Assembly: GCA_022605405.1 (NCBI GenBank)
Contig: JABYQQ010000006.1
Location: forward strand, 434,001 to 498,000
Source of the DNA: Earliella scabrosa
Taxonomy: Eukaryota; Basidiomycota; Agaricomycetes; Polyporales; Polyporaceae
DNA: 64,000 nucleotides
Direction of reading: 5' to 3'
A program made the position numbers and the translations under genes. The notes beneath the pieces are model-generated. The model worked only from the letters and a program-made list of their open reading frames with translations. It was not told the origin of the DNA and made no database searches. Below, one piece after another: positions 47,678 to 57,347 of the stretch (the stretch's first letter is position 1; each line of letters opens with the position of its first letter).

Positions 47678-48059
47678 TATGAAAGGTACTACTCAGTCTG
47701 ACGCGTACAGCGGGACTGAATGACATTGATATGTACCTATGAAAGGTACTACTACAAGTACAGTATCAGTACGAGGCTCGACGGGCACGAGAGTACACGG
47801 GGGATGCTCACCTCAGTCTGACGCGTACAGCGGGACTGAGGTGAGAGGACGCGGGGCGGTAAGCTAATGTACACATAGACGTACAAGACATGGATCGAGA
47901 TACAAGCAACACAGGAGGTCCGAGACGAGCGCACCTCGAGCGCACCCGATGCGGTGCGCGGTACGTACAAGGATGACGTCGCAGGGAATGGACGCGGTCG
48001 CGAACGGACGCACGCTTGTGGTGGGATTCCGCCGCGCTGGCGCGCGTGGATCTTCAACA
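47678..48059 (-). repeat. 3' LTR of the copia element
   Basis: 382 bp. It contains a doubled TATGAAAGGTACTACT word (at 47678 and about 47739) and two copies of CAGTCTGACGCGTACAGCGG. The second copy lies in a 12-bp perfect stem (47807-47818 with 47834-47845). Confidence 0.92.
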
Positions 48060-48068
48060 CTCCCCCTC
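48060..48068 (-). other. Polypurine tract of the copia element
   Basis: GAGGGGGAG on the minus strand directly precedes the 3' LTR and overlaps the end of the gag-pol frame, the expected site for plus-strand priming. Confidence 0.75.
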
Positions 48069-51000
48069 AAGCGTGCATGAGTCCGAGCGCGGTCGCGAAG
48101 TGCTTGACCTTGACGCTTGGGAGCGCCTTCGTGAGGATGTCGGCGGTCTGGTCGTTCGTGGGGATGTAGAGGAGTCGGATCGAGCCGGCCTCGATAGAGT
48201 AACGAATGAAATGATAACGGATGTCGATATGCTTCGTGCGGGCGTGGTAGGAACCATCCTGGGTGAGCGCGATGGCCGACTTGCTGTCCGAGTGGAGCGG
48301 GGTAGGCTCGGTGAGAGGGCGGAAGACCTCGCCGATGATACGACGAAGCCAGATCGCCTCCTTCGCAGCGTGCGTGGCCGCGACGTACTCGGACTCCGCA
48401 GTCGAGAGCGTGACGAGCTCCTGTTTCTTCGACGCCCAAGACACAGCTCCGCCGTCGACCAGGAAGACGTAGCCAGTGATAGCGCGACGGTGATCCTGAG
48501 AGGCGCCGTCCGCATCGACGAATCCCTCGAGGCCCTTGCGATCGCCACCGTAGACGAGTGAGAGGGTCTTCGTACCGACGAGGTACCGGAAGACGCGGCG
48601 TACAGCCTCCCAGTGGACCCAGCCAGGGTTGTGCGAGTATTGGGCGAGAGTTGAGACCGCGAACGCGATGTCCGGGCGCGTTCCCATGGCCGCGTACATG
48701 AGCGATCCGATCGCTTCTTTGTACGGCACACGGCGCATGCGCGCGACGTCCGCAGCGCTCTCCGGGCACTGGGACTTCAGCAGTTGCACGTTCGGGTCCA
48801 TGGGCGTAGAGACGGGCTTTGCGTCGTCGAAGTTGTAGCGCGTGAGGATCGAGTCGATGTAGGCGTGCTGGGAGAGGGCGACGGTGCGGTTCTCGAGATC
48901 GCGTGAGATCTTGATCCCGAGTAGCCAAGAGACAGGCCCGAGGTCGGTCATCTTGTACCGCTCGCCGATCTTCTGTTTGTAGAGCTTCAGCAGCTTGCGA
49001 GAGCTCCCGGTGATGAGGCAGTCGTCGACGTGGATGACGAGGATAATGATGTGGAAGTCGGCGTGCACGAAGAAAACTCCGTAGTCTGCTTCGGCGCGTT
49101 GGAAGCCCAAATCAGCGAGTGTGGCGCAGAGAGTGTCATACCATTTCCGCCCGCCCTGCTTCAGTCCATACAACGCCTTCCGCAGCTTCAGCACGTACAC
49201 CTTCCTGTCCGCGAACGCGTGGTCGGGTGGCTGCTCGATGTAGACGTCTTCGTCGAGTTTGGAGTTGAGGTAGGCAGCGGTGAAGTCGAACGAGTCCGCC
49301 GGCCAGTTGTTGCGAGCAGCTATAGCGAGAACGAGGCGGAAAGAGGAGAGTTTGGCGACAGGAGCAAATGTCTCGAAGTAGTCGACCCCGTAGACTTGGG
49401 TGAAGCCACGAGCAACGAGGCGGGCCTTGTACTTTTCGATCTCGCCGGCCGCGTTCTTCTTGATGCGAAGAACCCACTTTGAGTCGACGACGTTGTGGGA
49501 GGAAGGACGCTCGACGAGGTCCCACGTCCCGTTGGCCACCAAGGATTCAAGCTCCGCTTTAATAGCCTCCTGCCACTTCGGCCAGTCCGGGCGCTTCTTC
49601 GCCTCCTGGTACGTCGGCTCAATGCACTCGGCCTCTCCCATCGCAGCCGCCATTGCCAGCTCAACGACCTCGTCGTCCGCCACGAACGCGTTCATCGCCA
49701 CAGTCTCCTCCTCGTCCACCTCCTCCACGGTCACTGGGTTCTTCGTCCCCTCCTGCAACCCCTTTGGGATCACAGGATCACGCGCGCGTCCAGTCGCGCT
49801 CCCTACACCGCTGCGAAGATCCTGCAAGTACCGGCTTTCCTTGCGAAGACGTTTCGACCGACTTTCTTCCGGCCTCTCGAAGTGCTCGCCAAGAACGTCG
49901 GGCGCGATCTCTCGCTGCGGCTCGGGCACGTTCGGCGTCGCAACAGCAGGCACGGGTGCGGTGGATGGTGTGGGTGCGACAGATGTCGTTGACGGCGAGG
50001 GTGTAGGCTCGACACGGTGAGTTTCAATTTTCTTTTCCTCCCCCTCGAGCCGAACCTCGACGTCGTTCGAGTCGCTCGGGAACTTGACGCTGCGCTCGAC
50101 CGTGACGCTACGACGGTCGGGCCAGTAGATGCGATGAGCGTCGGATTCTTCGTCGAAGCCGACCCACCGTCCGGTCACTGCGCGTTCGGAGAGTTTCGAG
50201 CCGCTGGGGGAGTGCACGCGAACTTCGCAACCCCACGGGTGGAGGTGAGCGACGTTGGGCTTCCTCCCCCAGAAGACCTCGTACGGCGTCTTGCCGTCGA
50301 GCGCGGACGTGGGTGTGACGTTTTTCAGATAGACGGCGTGGTGTGCGGCCTCGCCCCAGAGGGAGTCAGGGAGACCGCTCTCGTGTAGCATCGCACGGAC
50401 TTTTTCGAAGATTGTGCGCCAGCCGCGTTCACTGACGCCGTTGTACTCCGGCGTGTCGTGCGCCGTGAGTTTGCGGATGGTGCCGTCGTCGTTCAGCAAT
50501 TTGCTGAAGTCGTCGCTGAGGTACTCGCCTCCCCGGTCTGAGTGAAGACATTTGATACGCGCGCCCTTCTGAGTAAGGTAGAACGCGCGAACCTTGCGGT
50601 AGGAGCCCAGGGTCTCGTCCTTCGTGCGCATGAGTTCCAAGCGCGTGAAGCGGCTGTAGTCGTCTGTGAAGCTCGACGCGTAGCGGCGTCCGCCTAGGGT
50701 CTGCGTCGGAGCGGGGCCCCAGACGTCGGAGTGGATCTCTTCTCCGATCTCCGTAGCACGAGGCCTGACACGCTCCTTTGATATAGGCTTGCGCGTCATT
50801 CGTCCGGCCTCGCACGACTCGCAAGACGTCGTCTCACTGTTCGGATCCAGCTCGACACCCTCAACGGTCCCCTTCTCAACCATCGCGCGCGCGGTCTCCG
50901 GCGCGATGTGCCCGTATGCGCGATGCAGCTCGTCAAGAGTCATCGTGCGCGGTTCGTCAACAGCCGGAGCCTCCTCGACGGGCGCAGCGACCTCAGGTGC

Positions 51001-52614
51001 TGGGACGGAGATGCGGTAGAGGCCGTTCGTTTTGGGGATTTCGGCGACGAGGTGTCCGAACGGGTTCAGGATGCGACAGACCCCGCCCGTGAATTGGACG
51101 ACGGACCCGGTTGCTGTGATGCGACCGATGGAGACGAGAGTCACGCCCATCGTGGGCGCATGGAGGACGTCGCGCAGCAAGACGCGTGCGCTACCGTTCG
51201 CGTTGGGCAGTTCGACAAACATATCGCCCTTGCCGACAGCCTGGAAGACGCTTTGGTCGGCGGCGTGGATAGGCTTGGACCCGATGGGCGTGTACGACAC
51301 AAAACGATGACGGTGCGGAGACATGTGGCGTGTGGCACCGGAGTCGAAGAGGATGATCTCGTCCGCAACAGACGGGTCGTTCGCGAGCATGGCGCTAGTC
51401 GACTCAAGAACCTCGTCGTCGCGCTCCTCCTCGAATTCCTCCTCGTCCGACTCGTCGTCAAAATCCGACATGCGCGCAATATCGTCAGAAGCGACGCTCG
51501 ACTCTGGAGTGTTCGGTTCGAGAGCTGGCATGCTCTCGTTGTCCGTGTCGTCGTCGTCGAAGGCCGGACCAAAAGCGCGCGGCGTGTAGATGAGCCACGC
51601 GGCCTCCGTCTTCTCAGCCTTCTCCTCCTTTGGCTTCGCCGCCGCCGCCGTCTCCTTCCCCGCCTTCTTCTTCGGATACTTGTCTTTCGGCGTGTCTGGG
51701 TGCGCTCCTCCCCCTGGCCCTCGGCATTCACGGCCGAAGTGCCCTTTCTTTCCGCAATTGTAGCACTCGCCCTTCCGCTTCGGCTTCGACTGGCCGCCCT
51801 TATCGTTGGCCGAGAACGCGGCGTCGTTCGCGTCCTTCGCACGGCCGGGCTTCGAACGGAGCTGGCGGAGCTCATACTGCTCGACGAGCTTCTCGATAAG
51901 CTCATCAGGCGTCGTGACGTGGTAGGAGACTGCGGAGAGGAAGGGGTCGTAGGAGGACGGCATGGAGCCGTACACGATCGCGTAGAAGTCGTCGTCGTCA
52001 GGGGGATGGCCCATCGCCGCGAGCGTCTCGCGCATCGTCCGCAGCTTCTCAAGATGAGCGCGGACGTCGTCCTTCTCGCCACAGCGCGTGTCCTGGAGTC
52101 GTCGCCGCAGGTCAACGGAGACCATACGGGACTTCTTCTCGAACTCCTTCCCGATCGCCTCCCAGATCGCGAAAGCGGTCGTGTGGTGTTTGACCTTCAT
52201 GAACAGGGAGTCCGGGATCGTGCTCGCAATGAGCTGCTTCACCGTGGCTTCGCCCTTGCGCCACTCGGCGAGGGCGGTCTTGTACTTCTCCACCTCGGCG
52301 GCGTCGACAGTCCCAGCGACGGTGGTGGAAGAAGTCGTGCTCGTGCTCGTTCCGGTTGTCGTCGTTCCGCTCGTGGACGTCCCGGTCTTGGACGCGGTGG
52401 AGGGCGTGGTTGCGCTCGTGGCTGCCTGGGCCGCTTGCCCGGCTGCTCCCGTCGGCGCCGTGGGCTCCTTCGACGTCCCGTCGAGGTTCCCCAGTACACC
52501 CTTCGCATCGGCAGCCCAGGCCAATCGGGCTTTGTACAAGACCCAATTGCCGCCGCCGCTCTCGAGCTTTGGAACGCGGATAGAGTCGTCGGATCCGACT
52601 TTGACGGAGGACAT
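48067..52614 (-). CDS. Copia gag-pol polyprotein, 1515 aa, intact
   Basis: One frame without introns or stops. Domains in order: gag (1 to ~280), with a Thr/Ser/Ala-rich low-complexity stretch at about residues 50-105; a CCHC zinc knuckle CYNCGKKGHFGREC (~283-296); an acidic linker; aspartic protease with DSGATRHMS (~423); integrase with the HHCC zinc site (HRAYGH...CESC, ~563-600) and catalytic core (SDVWGP, HSDRGGEYLS, SERGWRTIFEK); reverse transcriptase from NGTWDLVERPS (~1026), with catalytic IHVDD (~1194), where many relatives have YVDD; and RNase H with VDADGA (~1363), STAESEY (~1403) and HSDSKSA (~1442). The end reads QTADILTKALPS, the usual copia C-terminus. Gag-to-pol order with integrase before RT defines Ty1/copia. 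All catalytic residues I can check are present. Confidence 0.95.
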   Translation of the reverse strand: MSSVKVGSDDSIRVPKLESGGGNWVLYKARLAWAADAKGVLGNLDGTSKEPTAPTGAAGQAAQAATSATTPSTASKTGTSTSGTTTTGTSTSTTSSTTVAGTVDAAEVEKYKTALAEWRKGEATVKQLIASTIPDSLFMKVKHHTTAFAIWEAIGKEFEKKSRMVSVDLRRRLQDTRCGEKDDVRAHLEKLRTMRETLAAMGHPPDDDDFYAIVYGSMPSSYDPFLSAVSYHVTTPDELIEKLVEQYELRQLRSKPGRAKDANDAAFSANDKGGQSKPKRKGECYNCGKKGHFGRECRGPGGGAHPDTPKDKYPKKKAGKETAAAAKPKEEKAEKTEAAWLIYTPRAFGPAFDDDDTDNESMPALEPNTPESSVASDDIARMSDFDDESDEEEFEEERDDEVLESTSAMLANDPSVADEIILFDSGATRHMSPHRHRFVSYTPIGSKPIHAADQSVFQAVGKGDMFVELPNANGSARVLLRDVLHAPTMGVTLVSIGRITATGSVVQFTGGVCRILNPFGHLVAEIPKTNGLYRISVPAPEVAAPVEEAPAVDEPRTMTLDELHRAYGHIAPETARAMVEKGTVEGVELDPNSETTSCESCEAGRMTRKPISKERVRPRATEIGEEIHSDVWGPAPTQTLGGRRYASSFTDDYSRFTRLELMRTKDETLGSYRKVRAFYLTQKGARIKCLHSDRGGEYLSDDFSKLLNDDGTIRKLTAHDTPEYNGVSERGWRTIFEKVRAMLHESGLPDSLWGEAAHHAVYLKNVTPTSALDGKTPYEVFWGRKPNVAHLHPWGCEVRVHSPSGSKLSERAVTGRWVGFDEESDAHRIYWPDRRSVTVERSVKFPSDSNDVEVRLEGEEKKIETHRVEPTPSPSTTSVAPTPSTAPVPAVATPNVPEPQREIAPDVLGEHFERPEESRSKRLRKESRYLQDLRSGVGSATGRARDPVIPKGLQEGTKNPVTVEEVDEEETVAMNAFVADDEVVELAMAAAMGEAECIEPTYQEAKKRPDWPKWQEAIKAELESLVANGTWDLVERPSSHNVVDSKWVLRIKKNAAGEIEKYKARLVARGFTQVYGVDYFETFAPVAKLSSFRLVLAIAARNNWPADSFDFTAAYLNSKLDEDVYIEQPPDHAFADRKVYVLKLRKALYGLKQGGRKWYDTLCATLADLGFQRAEADYGVFFVHADFHIIILVIHVDDCLITGSSRKLLKLYKQKIGERYKMTDLGPVSWLLGIKISRDLENRTVALSQHAYIDSILTRYNFDDAKPVSTPMDPNVQLLKSQCPESAADVARMRRVPYKEAIGSLMYAAMGTRPDIAFAVSTLAQYSHNPGWVHWEAVRRVFRYLVGTKTLSLVYGGDRKGLEGFVDADGASQDHRRAITGYVFLVDGGAVSWASKKQELVTLSTAESEYVAATHAAKEAIWLRRIIGEVFRPLTEPTPLHSDSKSAIALTQDGSYHARTKHIDIRYHFIRYSIEAGSIRLLYIPTNDQTADILTKALPSVKVKHFATALGLMHA

Positions 52615-52669
52615 GTTTAGACACGATGTAAGGTTGAATTTGATGTACGCAGTAGCCGCCTAGAAGGCA

Positions 52670-52681
52670 GGGCTCATAACC
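52670..52681 (-). other. Primer-binding site: half-tRNA initiator-Met type
   Basis: Immediately inside the 5' LTR the element reads GGTTATGAGCCC. Its complement GGGCTCATAACC is the anticodon arm of eukaryotic initiator tRNA-Met (CAT anticodon). This suggests priming by a tRNA cut in the anticodon loop region, as established for Drosophila copia, and not by the tRNA 3' end. Confidence 0.75.
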
Positions 52682-53063
52682 TATGAAAGGTACTACTCAG
52701 TCTGACGCGTACAGCGGGACTGAATGACATTGATATGTACCTATGAAAGGTACTACTACAAGTACAGTATCAGTACGAGGCTCGACGGGCACGAGAGTAC
52801 ACGGGGGATGCTCACCTCAGTCTGACGCGTACAGCGGGACTGAGGTGAGAGGACGCGGGGCGGTAAGCTAATGTACACATAGACGTACAAGACATGGATC
52901 GAGATACAAGCAACACAGGAGGTCCGAGACGAGCGCACCTCGAGCGCACCCGATGCGGTGCGCGGTACGTACAAGGATGACGTCGCAGGGAATGGACGCG
53001 GTCGCGAACGGACGCACGCTTGTGGTGGGATTCCGCCGCGCTGGCGCGCGTGGATCTTCAACA
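52682..53063 (-). repeat. 5' LTR of the copia element
   Basis: Identical in my reading to the LTR at 47678-48059. It should hold the promoter for the gag-pol transcript. Confidence 0.92.
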
Positions 53064-53068
53064 CTTTC

Positions 53069-54216
53069 GACACTCAAGGCTTTGAGGTAGAGGTCTATCA
53101 TACCCTTACATTGCATGAAAATTGCCGTTTCTCCGTCACATGGCTGCGATTGATGCAAACTGCGAGAGGCGGCATTACCACCGGGAACGGCGGGATACCG
53201 AAAACAGTAAGGCGGCGGCCCGAACAGTCTAGCGCCCAACAGGATGCGGGCAACTAGCAAGGTAGAAATGAAGTGTAATCCTGCGGCAACGAAGCACCAA
53301 ATGGCCGTATAGACAATTTTCCTGGCTTGAGGTAAAGAAGGTCCGTATGTGTATGCAGTTTGAAGGCAAACGAGCGGGCGGATGATGAGCTGTAAAACGG
53401 TGGGGACCGATGCTCGATCTCGCCGGCAAGAGCAGCAAAAGAAATGACCGATGATTGATACCACCTGACATTATCCAGTTTTGCAACTTGAATTGGGCCA
53501 GCATGCAACTCAGGGTGGCCTGTAGTACCCTCTCCTGGGCAGAAGATTGGATGGACCTACTGAAGGGAGGATGTACCAAAACCAGCACCTCCTGTTCCCA
53601 TGCAGCGCCGCCAAAAGATGGTCTCGAGCTCTCAAAGTCAATCGTCACAGTCAATAGAGCAGGGCAGCGCCTCGGGAAGCCTCGAACTCGGACTTCGTCG
53701 GGCACGCAACGTGAGTACCATCTGCGTTTTGATCCATCCCGAAGTTCAAGGAAGGGAAATAGCTTTCTGGGATCCATCTCTGGCACTGGTGACTCAGACC
53801 AGTGACCACGAGATCCACGAGCAGTGGCGCCAATCTGCCACGTTACCTGACAGCTCAGGCCGGTAGAAGCAATCTGCTTAGCCTCCGTTGGCTGCGCGTT
53901 TTGGTATTCTCCTGTCAGCCTGGTTCCAGACGCTACGGGAACCATTTGGGCAATGTGGACTACCTTTTCGACCGGCGGTCCGACCTTAGACTTCGTGAGG
54001 CTATGAGATGGCATCCGAAGTTAGCGTCAAAGTTCATCTTCCATGAAGGCTCCCTCCAGGGATTCCCCCGTTTGTACATCGTCCGCCTGTGAGTAACTTC
54101 TGTCTCTTGGGTTCTGATCTGATACTGACTAGACCAAATGACCTGCAGCTTATAACTTAGCGGCGCCGGCGTAGTACTAGCAGACCTCGAGTCTGCACAT
54201 CCCTCTCCGCCGCACC
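53069..54216. other. 1.1-kb stretch; possible broken minus-strand ORF at the copia insertion
   Basis: On the minus strand a frame open from 53464 contains one clear hydrophobic segment (IVYTAIWCFVAAGLHFISTLLVARIL) and runs into the 5' LTR. Without the element it would continue in the left flank as ALSVESMPEIAP and stop. The other two minus frames are also open here, so this is weak evidence for a gene. I recognise no family. The last ~150 bases are the promoter region of 7TM copy 11. Confidence 0.3.
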
Positions 54217-55705
54217 ATGCCTGACATCTTACTGACCAACACAAGACTGGTAGCCGTCGGGCTCCAGCTCTTCGCAACGGGTACGTCCTGTCCCGGGCCG
54301 CTCACTCGTTGCGCTCAGCGTTCTCATCCGACGGTTACTCTGCATGCATCATGTGGTCTCCAGGCGCATACGTCTCCCAACTCCCTCGATGTGCGTCCAT
54401 CATGGTTCGCGAGGGCCTTTCGCTCTGGCTGCCCGCTGTCTGCGTGCTCATCTTCGCACTCACGATCACGGTGAGGCCCCTGCGCTTCCCTGTGCGCTGC
54501 CAGCTGACGTTGTCCTCGCATTGGCAGGACGTCACGATGAACTCGATAAGCCAGTACAACGCATTCTCCGTCTCTCCCTCCGGCGCCCCGCATAGCCCCA
54601 TCCAAATGGCGGAGGTCCCGACGGCGACGTTGATCAAGAACCTCATCACGATCATGCTTGCTCTCATCTCGGATGCGATCATGGTGAGTGCGATCCGACT
54701 GGGGGAATGCGCGCCAGTGCTCTTTGAACTCCGGACTTACACATAAACACTATGATAGGTCTATCGAACGTTCATTATCTGGAATCTAAAGGTGGCGGTG
54801 ATCATCGTGCCAGTTCTGCTACTCCTGGGCGACATCGGTGGGTGTCGCTGGTCGACGAGGAGTGTTGATGAGGGCTGATAGAGCCCGTTGTATTGCAGGT
54901 CTAGGCATCTTGTCCACATGGACGCTTGGGGTGGTTGGTGAAGGGCACCGCCCGATCGCCGCGCTGGTGAGTGTACGAGTGCGGTACTTCTTCGTCCTCA
55001 CCTTCGCTGTCAACGCTCTTTGCGCGTGTGAGTGCGTTGTTCTGCCTCCGCGAGTCCGTCTTTAATGCTGTTTGACCCATCGCATAGCCTTGATTTGCTG
55101 GAGGCTATGGCGCGTACACTCACGCACGCGTGCCCGAACCGTGCACGATGGCGGTAGCCATCTCTCGCGCGTCTTCGAGATCATCATCGAGAGCGGTGGG
55201 TGACACCTAGTTCTCCAAAGACCTGCGCTCACATTCGACTCTCAGCTTTGCTGTACTGCGCCCACCTCCTGATCCTGATCGTGAGCAACAGCGTCGGCTC
55301 CAACGTCTTCTTCGTCTTCCTCCACCCGGTACGCACCTCCTGCAAATGCACCCGGTGACCTGCAGTCGAGCGGTCCTCACCTCCCGCTGCACACAGCTCC
55401 CACCCGTCACCGCGCTCGTCTTCACGATGATCATCGTGCGCACCCGCTCTCCCAAAGATAACCACGCGACGCTGGACTCTATCCACTTCTGGAGCTCGAA
55501 CCGCACCGCCGCGGCCGACACCCAGCACACCCGCAGGTCGTCTCGCGGCGCGAGGCCTGTGGAGATCTACCTCGAGCGCGTCGAGTCTCGCTTTGGCGAG
55601 GATACCCAGATGGAGCACAGAGGCAGTTCGCGGTTCGAGATCGAGGGGGTAGTACCGACTCTTCAGGACGGCAAGAAGGAGGCGTGGGGGATGGTGCAAG
55701 TGTAG
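54217..55705 (+). CDS. 7TM array protein copy 11
   Basis: The start is MPDILLTNTRLVAVGLQLFATG, with the usual GLW replaced by AVG. Exon 2 reads YVSQLPRCASIMVREGLSLWLP and lacks three residues (the LRxK step) found in every close relative. It continues with SISQYNAFSVSPSG, LISDAIM, VYRTFIIWNLKVAVIIVP, LGILSTWTLGVVGEG, VRYFFVLTFAVNALCA, LICWRLWRVHSRT, LYCAHLLILIVSNSVGSN and LPPVTALVFTMIIVRTR. The tail has LDSIHFW and VEIYLERVES and ends at 55705. All junctions are open. It lies in tandem with copy 12, with two insertions or relics between them. Confidence 0.87.
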
Positions 55706-56063
55706 TACATGAGAACCAACGCTGTAGTGCCCTTACCTGTATTGCGCGTTTGTTAGGTCATGTTGTAGGACTACCTGTCCGCTGGCGGTGACGAGGGAGC
55801 TGAGCGTGAGTTTGATTGAGGCCTGTGGGTACTAGGGCCCGCTGGGATCAATTCTTCACGTTAGTGAAGGCTCAGCTCCTGCCCGGGTACTGAAGAGCCT
55901 CACTGTCCAGATATGATTGATCCATAACACACACACTTCTCCCACAAACAAGATGATGGTGGGTTGTTCACTGACTGCTCGATTCGGAACGACTGATAGC
56001 ATCATAAATTATATAATCTAGCGCCCATGACACGTAGCTGAACGACATTCAACGACTCCGTCC
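55706..56063. other. Gap downstream of 7TM copy 11
   Basis: AT content is higher than in the flanking genes, and nothing is recognisable. It ends with the left copy (56056-56063, CTCCGTCC) of the target duplication of the next element. Confidence 0.5.
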
Positions 56064-56755
56064 AGGACCCCCGAATATTCCCCTATAGCTTACATCCCCG
56101 AATAACCGAAAACGGGCCCGGAGGGCCCGGAAAGTTGTGTGCAAAATCACCGAAAACCGGGGTCCGGAGGGCCAATGTTATAGGCCCGAAATTGACCCTG
56201 GGGCCGCCAAGTGTTATCCCCGGACCACCGAATATCGGGGCTGGGGTGCCGACCTCTGCCGGTCCAACTACTTATTGATCCAGTTGTAGTGTCTCGCTTG
56301 TTACTTTGGAGTATTCCGGCGGTGATCAATATATGTAGACTATGTTAGCTAAGCAACATGTACAGTCAGTATACTTCATTATCCTCAAAATACTTACCTC
56401 ACACCCAACTATCATAATCGCAGATCCGGATGGCGGTTTGGACGAGGATTCGAGTATTTTAGCAAAGAAAAGCAAGGAGATAGTTTGCTAGGTAGAGGTA
56501 GATGTGAAATACTCATACAGATCCGGTCTGTTCTAAGCACTTCGTGCAGGCCGTCGACCGAAATCCACGACGATGTCATACACAGTAAGCGCCCAGGGCG
56601 CTAGTCGACGTTATATGCCAGAAACCACCGAAAATGAGCGATTTTGGGCGAGCTTATGTGCAAAAAACCGAAAACGGCCCTCAAAATGGGCTCCAAAAAT
56701 AACCGAAAATGACCCTCCATGGCATATAAGCTCTAAGGGGATATTCGGGGGTCCT
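56064..56755. mobile_element. 692-bp non-autonomous DNA transposon with 8-bp target duplication
   Basis: AGGACCCCCGAATATTCCCC at 56064 is matched in reverse from 56755 by AGGACCCCCGAATATCCCCT, and the similarity continues to about 28 bp. The octamer CTCCGTCC flanks both ends (56056-56063 and 56756-56763). The word ACCGAAAA occurs five times in the same orientation near the ends (about 56104, 56147, 56626, 56666 and 56702), fitting subterminal transposase-binding sites. No transposase is encoded. An 8-bp duplication points to hAT or another 8-bp superfamily; the terminal bases do not decide which. Confidence 0.82.
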
Positions 56756-57149
56756 CTCCGTCCACGTCGACGTTCAATTGCTCCGTTAGGACCATCCTTC
56801 CCACACCCATCCATCCTATGCTGGTGAGGGGCCCGTATCTAGGCGATATACCCGCGATGGTAGCTTGGTGAGTTAGTCAGTGATGAGTCGAGCTTTCTCA
56901 CTGATGGACACGGAGCTAGAAATAAGTGTGCCCAGTGGTAGTATTCTCCGGCGACGCCGGTGAGCGACCACTGGCAGAAACCATCTCCTAGATCGAACCG
57001 GGCTGGCAATAATACAAAGCGACAGGCAGTGAGACCCAAATTCCAATTGGCATGACATCAAGACACCACATGTGAGTAGTGAGCCTTGAGGCAGATTCTA
57101 CTGCTTGGCTCCTGCTAGGTCGTCATTCGCAAAAGGTAAGCACGAGCAC

Positions 57150-57245
57150 CACGCGCGCACGACTGTCAGTCCGCATTGCCGGTGATGTCGACGCTCTGGA
57201 AGCTGTGTCTTCGCGTGACTGCATGCCGGACGTGGTAGCGCAGTG
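57150..57245 (+). pseudogene. Relic of a 7TM tail exon
   Basis: The frame reads ARLSVRIAGDVDALEAVSSRDCMPDVV, which lines up with the tail of 7TM copy 5 (SLRISLAGDVNLTLEVVSRA at about 21209-21268). No other exon of a 7TM gene is recognisable upstream. It is probably the remnant of a further array member just upstream of copy 12, from the copy 5 lineage. The match is short, so it could be chance. Confidence 0.45.
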
Positions 57246-57347
57246 TTGTAACATGAGACGTCTGCCGTTCCCACCGACTGTCTCTTTCCTGAACTTGACA
57301 GTTATATGAGCAGCTGCGTGGGTGGTCGCCTACTCAGGAGACCTCCT

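Larger units (their letters stand above)
47678..53063 (-). mobile_element. Complete Ty1/copia LTR retrotransposon
   Basis: The element is 5386 bp and reads on the minus strand. Two 382-bp LTRs (47678-48059 and 52682-53063) are identical as far as I can read them. They are flanked by the 5-bp duplication CTTTC (47673-47677 and 53064-53068). In element orientation each LTR begins TGTTGAAG and ends TTTCATA. Between the LTRs lies one uninterrupted gag-pol frame. A primer-binding site, a polypurine tract, an intact frame and identical LTRs together indicate a recent insertion that may still be mobile. Confidence 0.95.

Noticed and set aside
50908..52620. 570-codon plus-strand frame inside the copia element
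   Set aside because: Antisense of gag and protease; the minus frame carries all the domain motifs.
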